Source: CAYZTY01 sp964444665
Lineage (GTDB): Bacteria > Planctomycetota > Phycisphaerae > Sedimentisphaerales > CAYZTY01
Length of the DNA stretch: 64,000 nucleotides
NCBI GenBank assembly: GCA_964444665.1
Contig: CAYUIE010000001.1
Span: forward strand, 1-64,000
Reading direction: 5' to 3'
The stretch's first letter is position 1; every line of letters begins with the position of its first letter. Below the pieces are notes generated by a model, which did no database searches, was not told the DNA's origin, and saw only the letters and a list, made by a program, of their open reading frames with translations. Positions 53,537 through 62,879 of the stretch are shown piece by piece. The position numbers and the translations under genes are program-made.

Positions 53537-54409
53537 TTATTGGGAGTTTGGCTCATTCGACTCGGAAGCGGTATTGGCGTTTTGCTTTTCCCTTTCTATG
53601 CGGAGTATTTCTTCCTCCATCGCCTTCAACATAGTGCCTATGTAGCCAAGGTCTTCTGCCTCTTCAGAGCTGATGCCCATAGATTTGTCCTGATTGTCTT
53701 GTATGTCTGGCTGTTTTGTTTTCGTTTCGGTCCTCGTCTTTCTGCGATGGCGTACCGACCTGCTTGGTGGAGGCTGTCCTCTAAGAGAGTCGAACGCTTT
53801 CGTTATTTCTCCTTCACTTGTTGGTTCGAAAGCTTTCGTTATTTCTCCTTCACTTGTTGGTTCAAATTCTTTTGGTGGGCTCTCAAGAGAAATACCTTTA
53901 ATAAGGGATTTCTTCTCCGGACGTATGGCGTAGAGCGTTTCGGTTCGCTGGCCATCTCGAACAAGAATATGCCCATCGTTGATTTGCTCAATTGTCAGGT
54001 GTCCGACATTGTCGGCCTTTTTAACCCAATGGAGCCCCTTGCCCGGCTCATCAATCAATGCCAACGACCTTAAAGGGTCGAGTAAATAAATGGAGGTACC
54101 GATAAGTGTAAATTTTGGCTTTACGGTGGTTGGTCTGGCGATGGTTCTGGTAGGTTTTCGGGTAATTTTCGGCTTTGGTGGCTGGATACGCAGAGCGAAG
54201 GCCTCAGCTTGTTTCATAAGTGGAGAATGCTGGTCTTGTTTTTCTGCTTTGGCAGCCGAGCCAGTCTTAAATTTCTCGATGGCACCCGGCATTTCCAGGA
54301 ACCGCTCGATTTCCGGGTCGGTTCGAAGACCGAAAGATACCGAAAACATTAGGAAAACGACCGCCAAGACAGCGGTGATAATAGTTGTTATCTTTAGTGT
54401 ATTTACCAT
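53537..54409 (-). CDS. gspC: GspC-like T2SS protein with internal repeat
   Basis: 290 residues. N-terminal membrane helix (ITTIITAVLAVVFLMFSVSF), a Lys/Pro/Thr linker, then the HR-like beta domain: FTLIGTSIYLLDPLRSLALI, GKGLHWVKKADNVGHLTIEQ, INDGHILVRDGQRTETLYAI, as in GspC/PilP. After it a 12-residue tandem repeat (EPTSEGEITKAF twice; 36 bp DNA repeat at 53796-53867) and a charged C-terminal tail with coiled-coil character. GspC links the platform to the GspD periplasmic rings. No PDZ domain seen. Confidence 0.8.
   Translation of the reverse strand: MVNTLKITTIITAVLAVVFLMFSVSFGLRTDPEIERFLEMPGAIEKFKTGSAAKAEKQDQHSPLMKQAEAFALRIQPPKPKITRKPTRTIARPTTVKPKFTLIGTSIYLLDPLRSLALIDEPGKGLHWVKKADNVGHLTIEQINDGHILVRDGQRTETLYAIRPEKKSLIKGISLESPPKEFEPTSEGEITKAFEPTSEGEITKAFDSLRGQPPPSRSVRHRRKTRTETKTKQPDIQDNQDKSMGISSEEAEDLGYIGTMLKAMEEEILRIEREKQNANTASESNEPNSQ
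53796..53867 (-). repeat. 36-bp tandem duplication inside gspC
   Basis: Two copies of a 36 bp unit (plus-strand GCTTTCGTTATTTCTCCTTC...), nearly identical, encode the duplicated 12 residues EPTSEGEITKAF. Length multiple of three keeps the frame; copy number might vary between strains. Confidence 0.85.
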
Positions 54410-54498
54410 TATTAGGAACTGCTGGTTCCAAACTCACCAAACACTTATACTGTATCCTGTTTATCTTGTGTAAGGGCACTTTGACCACTCGTTCATAT

Positions 54499-55806
54499 CT
54501 ATTTGACATCATTGGTGTCGTTAGGTTCCGTCCAGTGCCTGATTTTTTCAAGGTAAAGCTGTTCATTGCCGGCGTAATTACCGCTGTGTTCAGGTGTGTG
54601 GCAGTCGAGGCATGTTGTTTTCGGCTCGCAAGTTTTTGCCTTTCCGAGTGTCCATATATGTTCCAGGCCGGGACCGTGGCAAACTTCACAGCCGACGTTT
54701 TTCATATAAGGCGTTTCCTGCTCCGTGATAAAACCCGATTTGTAGTCCATTCCGACGACATGGCAAACAACACATTCGGGGTCGTATTGTGAGCCTTCAT
54801 CTACGAGTGTCTGGTAAGTATGGGAATGAGCTTTTGAGCTCCACTGCTCGTAATTATACCTATGGTAGTGACAGATTCTGCAGGCGCTTGAGCCCGTGTA
54901 CATAAGGCCATCGGGCAGAGTAAAGCGTGGGTGCTTTTCAAGAAGTCGGGCTTCTTTAACAATCTGCTGGTAGTTTTTGTATAACTCAACCAGCGATTCG
55001 GTTTTAGGGAGGGATTCGTGGACCGGAATTGCAGTGTAATCCAGTTTCAATTGCTGCTGCTCATCGAATGTAACTTCCAGCATGCCAACATATTCACCAA
55101 GTTTTCCAACGGAGATAACCAATGGCTTTTTCAGTGATTTATCGATTATTATGGGTATATCCGAGCCGTCAGGACAGACAAGGACATCCACTAAGGCGCT
55201 TCGTGCAAGAGAGGTGATATCCTGTAACTCGCAGGTATCTGCAATAACGATATTGATTGCCATATATTCCTGCTCCAGCAGAGCTTCGATTTGGCCGGAT
55301 TCTTCCCCGATGCTTGTGACAGTAATGTAAAATGGTTCGCCGTTGAGTTGAAATTGCTTTGTGAGTTGGCTTGGGATATTTTCCTGAAGCAACTGATGCG
55401 TTGAGATGACATCAAAAGACATAATCTCGATAAGCCCCCGGTACTGGGCGATTTCAATATCGTTTAAGTTGAGATTAACCACATCATAATTGAGTTGTGA
55501 TAGAGCCAGGGTTATTATGTCGAATTTTATAAGGTTTTGCTCACTATGGTCGGGCACGAAATTGCCCGTGTCGATTAGGAGTCTTTTTTCAGGGGGGACG
55601 GTGTCAAAAATGGCCTGTCTTTTGTCCAGCCCCCCGAGTTGGCCCCCGAAACAACCGCAGGGCTTCAGGGCCCCAAGTGTCTGTCCTGTTAGAAAAATGG
55701 TTACTTTGTCATTTTCCGGTGTAGTTGGACTTTGGACATTTACTTGCGTAGTTATAAACGAAGCTGTGCCCAACAGTATAATGTAACCACAGATTAGCAG
55801 CCGCAT
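54499..55806 (-). CDS. Tetraheme cytochrome c with phosphoesterase-like N-domain
   Basis: 435 residues. Signal peptide (LLICGYIILLGTASFITTQV). Residues ~35-270 resemble the 5'-nucleotidase/UshA-type metallophosphatase fold with LKPCGCFGGQLGGLDKR and LLIDTGNF, as in CytC554-like planctomycete proteins. Residues ~300-435 hold four heme c motifs: CRICH, CVVCH, CEVCH, CLDCH, plus extra His for axial ligation. A periplasmic electron-transfer or redox-linked hydrolase role is likely. Near the T2SS genes and DUF1573 genes in the same direction. The metallophosphatase catalytic residues are not all visible, so hydrolase activity is doubtful. Confidence 0.85.
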   Translation of the reverse strand: MRLLICGYIILLGTASFITTQVNVQSPTTPENDKVTIFLTGQTLGALKPCGCFGGQLGGLDKRQAIFDTVPPEKRLLIDTGNFVPDHSEQNLIKFDIITLALSQLNYDVVNLNLNDIEIAQYRGLIEIMSFDVISTHQLLQENIPSQLTKQFQLNGEPFYITVTSIGEESGQIEALLEQEYMAINIVIADTCELQDITSLARSALVDVLVCPDGSDIPIIIDKSLKKPLVISVGKLGEYVGMLEVTFDEQQQLKLDYTAIPVHESLPKTESLVELYKNYQQIVKEARLLEKHPRFTLPDGLMYTGSSACRICHYHRYNYEQWSSKAHSHTYQTLVDEGSQYDPECVVCHVVGMDYKSGFITEQETPYMKNVGCEVCHGPGLEHIWTLGKAKTCEPKTTCLDCHTPEHSGNYAGNEQLYLEKIRHWTEPNDTNDVK

Positions 55807-55815
55807 TATTATCCA

Positions 55816-56937
55816 TCAGCCAGAAGGATGTTGTTGCTTCTCTTTGATCTTTGCGAACCACATATTGGTGTGGATCTGCACTCTTTCGCCACCATTTGTT
55901 TGTATGTAAAGCCAATCGGTAAAGAATCTTATCTTCATGGCTTGTGGTGGAGGGTCGATTTGTATTTCGAGCTGGATACCTTTCTCGACTTTCTTCTGGC
56001 CCAGCAGATGCATAGTGCCTTTTTCCGAGTAGACCGATTCAATCTCGAAGTCTTTGCCGTAGTTGTTTTTTACCAGGACTTGCTTTTTTATTGGTTTGGT
56101 AGGGTCTGCGTTTTGAATAATGATTGTCACCGGTTCTGTCTCGAACTGGGGCGTTGTACTATAACTGATGTTGACCTTATTGCATTGCGGGTGTGTTAAA
56201 TTGATATTAATATTTCCGTTGAGCCTTTTTCCCAGTTTCTCGAGATTAACCTTTGGATGCATGACAAACTCAGTAGCAGTAACATTGGGGTCAAATTCGG
56301 CGGTAACTGTCTCGTTTGTTGAGTTAAAGTTTGTGATATTGAACGGTTTTCCGTCGGTACTGCTAAGGTTAATTGGTGGGCAGCCGGCGTTTTCTTTATC
56401 CAGTGAGAAACTGAGTGTTAACGGGGTGGCTTTAACTTTCAGGGTGATGTTGGCCTTTACAGTAAGTCCAACTCTTTTGTTGTTCTTGGCATTTGAAGGC
56501 ACGTAAAGGTGTTTTGTGGACGGTCCGGGCACCGAGGAGGCGGTATATTGTACTTTTATTGTGCCGCTTTCGCCCGGTGCGTAATTCTTTTTTGTTAACT
56601 CGAAGACCGTACAACCGCAGGTTCTTTTGATTTTTCCGATTACAAGCTTACTGTTTCCGGTGTTTTTGAAATTGAATTCACAAGTGTTCTTGCTTTTATT
56701 CTGGATATCGCCGAAATCGTGAGTTGTATGGTCGAAGATAATTTCAGCCTCCGTCTGTTCGACGTGTGATTCGGAAACCTTTGGTGGTTGCTTAATAAGC
56801 TGGGCTTTGACGGGGGGCTCTTCGGCTTGCTCAGCTTTGCTGGTGGCATACATTGCGGCAGGCGTCTCGCAGCCGATCTGGAATAAAAAACCCGCACAAA
56901 CGACAAGAAAAATCGATATGCTCAATGTAAATTTCAT
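55816..56937 (-). CDS. DUF1573 lipoprotein, copy 1
   Basis: About 374 residues from ATG 56937 (MKFTLSISIFLVVCAGFL), chosen since it begins a signal peptide ending FQIGC; the longer frame to 57018 lacks one. The DUF1573 beta-sandwich is at ~75-180 (FDHTTHDFGDIQNKSKNTCE, RTCGCTVFEL, YAPGESGTIKVQYTA) and repeats to a second Ig-like half. Similar to the 57118-58203 product along its whole length. Ig-like DUF1573 proteins are common in planctomycetes and Bacteroidetes; function unknown, probably structural in the periplasm or on the surface. Confidence 0.85.
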   Translation of the reverse strand: MKFTLSISIFLVVCAGFLFQIGCETPAAMYATSKAEQAEEPPVKAQLIKQPPKVSESHVEQTEAEIIFDHTTHDFGDIQNKSKNTCEFNFKNTGNSKLVIGKIKRTCGCTVFELTKKNYAPGESGTIKVQYTASSVPGPSTKHLYVPSNAKNNKRVGLTVKANITLKVKATPLTLSFSLDKENAGCPPINLSSTDGKPFNITNFNSTNETVTAEFDPNVTATEFVMHPKVNLEKLGKRLNGNININLTHPQCNKVNISYSTTPQFETEPVTIIIQNADPTKPIKKQVLVKNNYGKDFEIESVYSEKGTMHLLGQKKVEKGIQLEIQIDPPPQAMKIRFFTDWLYIQTNGGERVQIHTNMWFAKIKEKQQHPSG

Positions 56938-57117
56938 ATTTTTGGCTCCAGTTTTAGATGCTGGCATAATAGTTATCACGGTAATACACAGTTTAGCCAT
57001 AGCCTGCAAATTTAGCAAGTTTTTTTTCAGTTAACCACGGGACTTGAATGTAAGTTGTGTCTTTATATAGAAATTTGCCCGTTACTTAACAAAATGAATC
57101 GGCCCCTATGGGGCGGG

Positions 57118-58203
57118 TTACTTGACTTCTTTGGCCTTTGTAAACCACATACTGGCATGGACCTGCAGCTTTACACCATTCTTTATTTGTACGTAAAGCC
57201 GGTCGGTAAAGAACCTTGTTTTCATAGCTTGTGGCGGAGGATTAATCTGCACTTCAAGCTCAATACCCTTATCGACGTACTTCTGACCCACCAGCTGCAT
57301 AGTGCCTTTTTCCGAGGAGACCGATTCAATCTGGAAATTACTGCCGTAGTTGCTTTCTATCAGGACTTGCCTTCTTATTGACTCGGTGGGGTCTGCATTC
57401 TGGATGATTATTGTCGCCGGGTTTGTTTTGTATAGTGGTGGTGTTATGTAAGAGGCGCTGACCAAATCACACTGTGGGTGTGTTAATTCGATTTTGATAT
57501 GTCCATTGAGCCTTTTGCTTAGCTTCTCGATATTAACCTTGGGCTGCAGAACAAACTTGGTGGCGGCAGCGTTGGGATCAAATTCGACGGTAATTACATC
57601 GTTGGTGGAGTGGAAGCTGGTTATCCTAAACGGCTTATTGTCAATACTGCTCAGAGTCATAGGTGGGCACGCAGCGTTTTCTTTATCCATTGCAAGAGTA
57701 AGTCTCCGCGGCTCAACCCGAACTTTCAGTATGATGTTGGCTTTTACAGTAAGCTCAACTCTGGGATTGTTCCTGGCATTTGAGGGTACATAGAGGTGCT
57801 TTGCGGTCGGGCCTGGTTTTATTGAGGCTGAATATTCCACCTGTATTGTACCACTCTGGCCGGGGGCGTAGCTTTTTTTCGATAACTCGAAGGCTGTACA
57901 GCCGCATGTGCTTTTGATATCTCCGATTTCGAGGTTGCCGGTTCCAGTGTTTTTGAATTTGTATTCACACGTATTCTTGCTCTTGCCCAGGATATCGCCG
58001 AAGTCAAAGACGGTATTATCGAAGGTTATTTCCGCCTCCTTTTGCTCTATACTGGTTTCAGGAACTTCTGCCTGCTTTTCAGGGAGATGTAGTTTGCCGA
58101 GAGGTTCTATTGGCTTCGGTGCTGCAGGTGATTCACAGCCGGTCTGAAATGATAAACCGGCACAAAAGATGAGAGCAATTAGGATGCACGACTTCGATTT
58201 CAT
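57118..58203 (-). CDS. DUF1573 lipoprotein, copy 2
   Basis: 361 residues. Signal peptide with LSFQTGC. DUF1573 domain FDNTVFDFGDILGKSKNTCE, KSTCGCTAFEL, YAPGQSGTIQVEYSA, then VPSNARNNPRVELTVKANI. Full-length paralog of the gene at 55816-56937, with the same C-terminal SSEKGTMQLVGQK and RFFTDRLYVQ segments. The pair is a tandem duplication, 180 bp apart. Precedes the cytochrome gene and T2SS operon on the same strand. Confidence 0.88.
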   Translation of the reverse strand: MKSKSCILIALIFCAGLSFQTGCESPAAPKPIEPLGKLHLPEKQAEVPETSIEQKEAEITFDNTVFDFGDILGKSKNTCEYKFKNTGTGNLEIGDIKSTCGCTAFELSKKSYAPGQSGTIQVEYSASIKPGPTAKHLYVPSNARNNPRVELTVKANIILKVRVEPRRLTLAMDKENAACPPMTLSSIDNKPFRITSFHSTNDVITVEFDPNAAATKFVLQPKVNIEKLSKRLNGHIKIELTHPQCDLVSASYITPPLYKTNPATIIIQNADPTESIRRQVLIESNYGSNFQIESVSSEKGTMQLVGQKYVDKGIELEVQINPPPQAMKTRFFTDRLYVQIKNGVKLQVHASMWFTKAKEVK

Positions 58204-58467
58204 ATTCCCGGCTCCAGATTAATATACTAACTTAACGTCCAATATAAATGCGTATGATAGTTTAGCGTAAGCAGCGGATTAAACAAGTTTTTTCCGCTTA
58301 AACTCGGGGCTTTCTCTTCGACAAGCTCAGGACTTTGGTGATATGGACGGTGTTATGCCTTTACAACTCTTGTATTTACGGTTACTATTCAGGAACTATT
58401 ATAGTAAGTAAGGTGCCGTGCCGACTAATAATTGGAGTAGCAGCTATGCTTTTTTAAGGAGCTGAGT

Positions 58468-59439
58468 ATGGCCAGCCGGGATGTGCAATTGTCCGTTGTT
58501 GTCCCGTTACTTAATGAGCAGGATAGCATAAGGACCTTATATGAGCAGATAAAGGCAAGTTTGTCCGGCAAGTACGATAATTACGAGATTGTTTTTGTTG
58601 ATGACGGCAGCACGGACGATAGTTTTACTGTGTTGGCGGAACTGCACAAACTTGACCGCCTGGTTCGTGTTATTTCATTTCGTAAGAATTTCGGCCAGAC
58701 CGCCGCACTGAGCGCAGGCTTTGAGCATTCGAGGGGGAAAATAGTAATAGCAATCGATGCCGACCTGCAAAATGACCCTGCGGATATACCCAGACTGCTG
58801 GACAAACTGGAAGAAGGTTATGATATTGTAAGCGGCTGGCGTAAAAAGCGGCATGATGCCGCATTTAGTAGACGGCTTCCCTCGCGAATAGCTAATTGGT
58901 TAATCCGTAAGATTACCCAGGTTGAGTTGCACGATTTCGGTTGTACACTCAAGGCGTATCGGCGGGAGGTGCTTGAAGATATGCGGTTGTACGGTGAGAT
59001 GCACCGATTCATCCCCGCAGTGGCCGGTTGGGGTGGTGCAAGAGTGGGAGAAATTGTGGTAAATCACAGGCCGCGAACGACCGGTGTTGCAAAGTACGGC
59101 CTTGGCCGGACCTTAAAGGTTCTGCTCGACCTTATAACCGTCAAATTTCTGGGCTCATTTTCCACCAAGCCGATTTACGTATTTGGCGGGCTGGGTTTTT
59201 TGTGCGGCCTGAGTGCGATGTTAAGCGGCCTGGCGGTTTTATATCAGAAGTTCATCTCGGCACGACACCTGGCGATGAATCGTAATCCGTTGCTGATTTT
59301 GACCACACTATTGATTATAACCTCGCTGCAGTTTGTCCTGATGGGACTGTTGGCTGAGATGCTTGTGCGTACGTATCATGAGTCTCAGGGTCGACCGATT
59401 TATACGATAAGGCAGATACTGGAACATCGGGACGAGTGA
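58468..59439 (+). CDS. GT2 polyprenyl-phosphate glycosyltransferase (DPM/GtrB type)
   Basis: 323 residues. GT-A fold: SVVVPLLNEQDSIRTLYEQI, VFVDDGSTDDS, NFGQTAALSAGF, IDADLQNDP (DxD-like), and TLKAYRREVLEDM. Two C-terminal membrane helices (PIYVFGGLGFLCGLSAMLSG and LLILTTLLIITSLQFVLMGL). It transfers a sugar from a nucleotide to a polyprenyl phosphate, giving donors for GT-C enzymes such as the 59501 product. Probably in an operon with it (61 bp gap). Confidence 0.92.
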   Translation: MASRDVQLSVVVPLLNEQDSIRTLYEQIKASLSGKYDNYEIVFVDDGSTDDSFTVLAELHKLDRLVRVISFRKNFGQTAALSAGFEHSRGKIVIAIDADLQNDPADIPRLLDKLEEGYDIVSGWRKKRHDAAFSRRLPSRIANWLIRKITQVELHDFGCTLKAYRREVLEDMRLYGEMHRFIPAVAGWGGARVGEIVVNHRPRTTGVAKYGLGRTLKVLLDLITVKFLGSFSTKPIYVFGGLGFLCGLSAMLSGLAVLYQKFISARHLAMNRNPLLILTTLLIITSLQFVLMGLLAEMLVRTYHESQGRPIYTIRQILEHRDE

Positions 59440-59500
59440 GGGAGAGTAATCCGGTAGAGACAGTGAGCAAGTCCTGTGGACTCCCTATGGAGAGCTACCT

Positions 59501-61432
59501 GTGGCACGAGCTATGAGAAAAGACAGGAAAATAAAACATCGCCTTGACCAATCCAGCCGAAAACCCGGTAATGAAGCTATGCTTTGGATTATGGTCATAG
59601 TTGTTCTGGCGGGCGTTCCATTTGTGCTGGGAAAGTATATAGAGTTTAATTCTCCGGGGCCTTATGATAGCGCTTCCAATGTTTATTCTGCCAAGCGTAT
59701 CGTGGACGGCGCCAGGATAGGTTTTGATGAAAGGCCGAGCGCCGCTACTGGAACACTTATTGTCAATATTATTGGAGTCCGGCTTTTTGGTTTTAGTGAG
59801 ACCGGCCCGAAGCTTGTGCAGGGGATTCTGCAGGCCGCGGCGCTGGTTCTTATGTTTTTGTCGATGCGGAAGCTTTTTGGCACGCCGGCCGCCGCTGTCG
59901 GAGTGATAATTGCCTCGGTGTATCTCTCGGCGCCTCTCATTGCTAAATTCGGCAATGTCAAAGAACAATATATGGTTGCCTTTATGGTTTTGGGGATTAG
60001 CTGTTTTGTCCTGGGCCAACTTGACGGCCGGTGGTGGATGACGTTATTGGCAGGTGGGTTCCTTTCGTGGGCGCCATTATTTAAGGAGACGGGCTATTCG
60101 GTGATAGCGGCTACGGGTCTGTTCATTATCGTTCAGCCTTTTTTCAAGAATCGAACGTGGAAAAGGACCGTTAAAGATATAGGACTCTTGCTAACAGGCG
60201 TGGTTATTGCAATATCACCGCTGTACTTGTGGATATTGACAGGCGGCCATCATCAGAGGTTACCATATTCATTTGTGTGGAAGCCTGTAGTATCTGGATT
60301 TGAAAGTTCTCAGGATGCTGACGAGCAGGAGCCGGATGAATCTGAAATGGACCGAAGCGCAGCTCCGGATAAAGCAACGAAGGAAGGTTTGGTGATGAAA
60401 ATCCTGCCTGGATACGTTCGCCAGAGCTGGCAGATACTTAATCCTGAACAGAGGAAAGAAGTGGAGCTCAGGATATTTCGGTATTACCGACTGTTGATAT
60501 TACCCATACTTTTGGCTCTCGGTGCGATAGTGGCAAAACTCGTCAGGCTGGTTCGGTTGCGGTCGGGTGAATTGGTAAATAACGGCAAAAAAGATTATGA
60601 ACGTTTTGTGCTTTTATTCGCCGTGTGGTGGCTGTTGGATATGGTATTCGTATGGGTTAGTCCCCGCTCGTACGAACAGTATTATCTGCCGTTAAATGTA
60701 TCCGCTGCAATGTTAGGGGGGTATTTGATAGCAATTTACCAGGGCAAAGTGAAAACTGCTGTAAATAAACCAAAATGGGTGGTAATCGGAATGTTCGGTG
60801 TGCTGTTAATGATAATTATGTCGTGGCACATATTCTTCGGGATAGAGACCAGCCCGCACTCTGGGACCAAATACGGGCAGAAGCGCCGGGGTTATCTGCA
60901 ACGAATGAATGCAATTGCTAAGCAGGGCTCGGCAACGGCAGGGGTTTGGCAGCTTGTCGGCAGATATATCCGTGAGAATTCCAGGCCTGATGAGAAGATA
61001 TATGTCTGGGGCTGGGTGCCGGGAGTTTATCTTGAGGCGCAGCGAGTAAGCTCCGCGCCGAAGGCATTTGAAAGTGATATGCACAGGAAAAGCCCGAAAG
61101 AGCTTGCTGGTGTGATTGAGGAGCTTTTGACAGCGTTTGAGAAGGAGCCTCCTCGTTTTATTGTCGATACCTACAAAAAGCATTTCCCGTGGGACAGACC
61201 ACCTCTTGAGTTGTGGCCTGTCATTCAAAACCAAATCGCGCAAGAAGCGGGAGTTAAGCCGGCGGATGCTGAAAGTGTGTACGCCGAATGGCTTCGCAGA
61301 AATTTCGGCGAGGATGAGGCGAAGCGGTTTGGAGCGATGCGTCCTTTTAGAAGATACGTTGTGCAGAACTACAGGGTGGTCAGGGCTTTTGGCGAGATGC
61401 TTCTTTTCCAGTTAAAGAAGGAGCAACAATAA
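59501..61432 (+). CDS. GT39/ArnT-like membrane glycosyltransferase
   Basis: 643 residues. GTG start (ATG 59513 also possible). N-terminal membrane helix, then a first loop with FNSPGPYDSASNVYSAKRIV (acidic catalytic residue region of GT-C folds, D in YDS) and about ten helices; a C-terminal soluble domain contains YVWGWVPGVYLEAQRVSSAP. The polyprenyl-sugar donor is likely provided by the GT2 upstream. Adds sugars to lipids or proteins at the periplasmic face. Exact acceptor unknown. Stop overlaps closely with the next start. Confidence 0.85.
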   Translation: MARAMRKDRKIKHRLDQSSRKPGNEAMLWIMVIVVLAGVPFVLGKYIEFNSPGPYDSASNVYSAKRIVDGARIGFDERPSAATGTLIVNIIGVRLFGFSETGPKLVQGILQAAALVLMFLSMRKLFGTPAAAVGVIIASVYLSAPLIAKFGNVKEQYMVAFMVLGISCFVLGQLDGRWWMTLLAGGFLSWAPLFKETGYSVIAATGLFIIVQPFFKNRTWKRTVKDIGLLLTGVVIAISPLYLWILTGGHHQRLPYSFVWKPVVSGFESSQDADEQEPDESEMDRSAAPDKATKEGLVMKILPGYVRQSWQILNPEQRKEVELRIFRYYRLLILPILLALGAIVAKLVRLVRLRSGELVNNGKKDYERFVLLFAVWWLLDMVFVWVSPRSYEQYYLPLNVSAAMLGGYLIAIYQGKVKTAVNKPKWVVIGMFGVLLMIIMSWHIFFGIETSPHSGTKYGQKRRGYLQRMNAIAKQGSATAGVWQLVGRYIRENSRPDEKIYVWGWVPGVYLEAQRVSSAPKAFESDMHRKSPKELAGVIEELLTAFEKEPPRFIVDTYKKHFPWDRPPLELWPVIQNQIAQEAGVKPADAESVYAEWLRRNFGEDEAKRFGAMRPFRRYVVQNYRVVRAFGEMLLFQLKKEQQ

Positions 61433-61434
61433 AA

Positions 61435-62583
61435 GTGGCGGTCCTGCGGATACTTATGCTTAATTATGAATTTCCGCCAATCGGGGGAGGGGCGGGCAAA
61501 GCTCATCTTTGTTTACTGAAGGAATATGCCGGCCACAATGAATTGATTATAGATGTACTGACCTCGGCGCCGAAGCCCGGCTTTACGACCGAGAAGCTGG
61601 CCGAGAATATCACCATTTACAAAGTGGGACTGCATAAGAAAAATCTGCACTTCTGGCGAAAGATCGAGGTTATCGAGTGGCTGGTGAAAGTGAACATTCA
61701 TTATCGCAGGCTGCTTCGCCTGAATAGTTACGATTTGATACACGCTTTTTTCGGGTTTCCAACGGGGTGGTTTTGTTACCGAACTCGCAAAAGACTGCCT
61801 TATATAATCTCGCTCCGCGGCTCCGATGTGCCGGGCAGACACGCGCGATTGAGACTCGAATATAAACTCCTTGGGCCTTTGTTTAAGGCGATTTGGAAAA
61901 AGGCTGAGCTTTTAGTGGCTTGCAGTGAGGGATTGAGAAAGCGAGCATTTAAGTTTTTACCGTCGGTCTTTATTAAGGTTATACCAAACGGTGTCGAGCT
62001 GGACCGTTTTTATCCCGGCCGGGCAGATGAGAGAAAAGATGTTCTGAAACTTTTGACCGTGGGGCGGTTATCAGTTACTAAGCGAGTGGAGATGCTGATA
62101 GAAGCGGTTGAGAGACTATGCCATGACGGCCAGTCGGTTCGTTTTGCCATAGTTGGGGGAGGGGGGCTGGAAAAACTGTTTCGGAAAATGGTCTCAAAGA
62201 AAAACCTTGCCCATATTATTGAGGTAACAGGCAGGATTGCCCCGGAAAAGATGCCGGATTTGTATCGCCGCAGCGATATATTCATTAGCGCCAGTATGCA
62301 GGAAGGGATGAGCAACGCGATGTTGGAGGCGATGGCCTCAGGGCTGCCGATTGTAACCACGCGATGTGAGGGCGTGGAGGAGCTGGTGGTGGATAACGGC
62401 ATTGTTGTGGAACAGGAAAATGCAGCGTCTATTGCCAATTCCATTGCGAACCTGGCGCGAGACAGCGAAAGCTATGAACGGATGCGTGTTGCTGCAAGGA
62501 AGCGGGCGGAGAATTTTAGTTGGCCATCCGTCGCTAAGCAGTATCTGGCTTCGTATCGGCGTGTGGCTAAGAGTGGGCCGTAG
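61435..62583 (+). CDS. GT4-family glycosyltransferase
   Basis: 382 residues, GT-B fold. N-terminal RILMLNYEFPPIGGGAGKAH, middle RGSDVPGRHARLRLEYKLLG, VIPNGVELDRFYPG, and the nucleotide-sugar end EGMSNAMLEAMASGLPIVTT (E-x7-E motif). Cytosolic; transfers sugar from a nucleotide donor to a glycan or lipid acceptor. GTG start at 61435, immediately after the preceding stop, so one operon with the two genes before it. Confidence 0.93.
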   Translation: MAVLRILMLNYEFPPIGGGAGKAHLCLLKEYAGHNELIIDVLTSAPKPGFTTEKLAENITIYKVGLHKKNLHFWRKIEVIEWLVKVNIHYRRLLRLNSYDLIHAFFGFPTGWFCYRTRKRLPYIISLRGSDVPGRHARLRLEYKLLGPLFKAIWKKAELLVACSEGLRKRAFKFLPSVFIKVIPNGVELDRFYPGRADERKDVLKLLTVGRLSVTKRVEMLIEAVERLCHDGQSVRFAIVGGGGLEKLFRKMVSKKNLAHIIEVTGRIAPEKMPDLYRRSDIFISASMQEGMSNAMLEAMASGLPIVTTRCEGVEELVVDNGIVVEQENAASIANSIANLARDSESYERMRVAARKRAENFSWPSVAKQYLASYRRVAKSGP

Positions 62584-62879
62584 TCTATAAATAAAAAGGC
62601 CTTGATACGTGGCTGGGATTTTTTACCTGCCGGGCCTAAAGGCAAAAAGCGAACAGGCCTCCAATCCTAACTTCTTATTTAATAAAATTTTATAATCACA
62701 CCAAGCTAATTAATGTGTGCTAAAAAAGGACGAGAAGACGGAATAATTTGTTGCGAAATTGCATCTGCATATGGTTATTTAGAGGAGCGGGCAAATCCGG
62801 TTAGATTTATAGTCCCAGTATTGTTGGGTTCTTGTAAGCGTAATTTGCGGAGTCTTTACTTTTTACAGGAGGTTGAATT
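62584..62879 (+). promoter_or_regulatory. Leader with a possible folded RNA before propeller gene
   Basis: About 300 bp. Between 62791 and 62848 GCAAAT and ATTTGC could pair and enclose a CCCA...TGGG hairpin (62814-62828). The region continues to SD CAGGAGG before the ATG. Not matched to a known riboswitch; an A/T-rich stretch at 62680-62720 may hold a promoter. Confidence 0.3.

Noticed and set aside
53329..53556. 75-codon minus-strand frame between gspC and gspD
   Set aside because: No similarity, no ribosome site and overlap with the gspC end.
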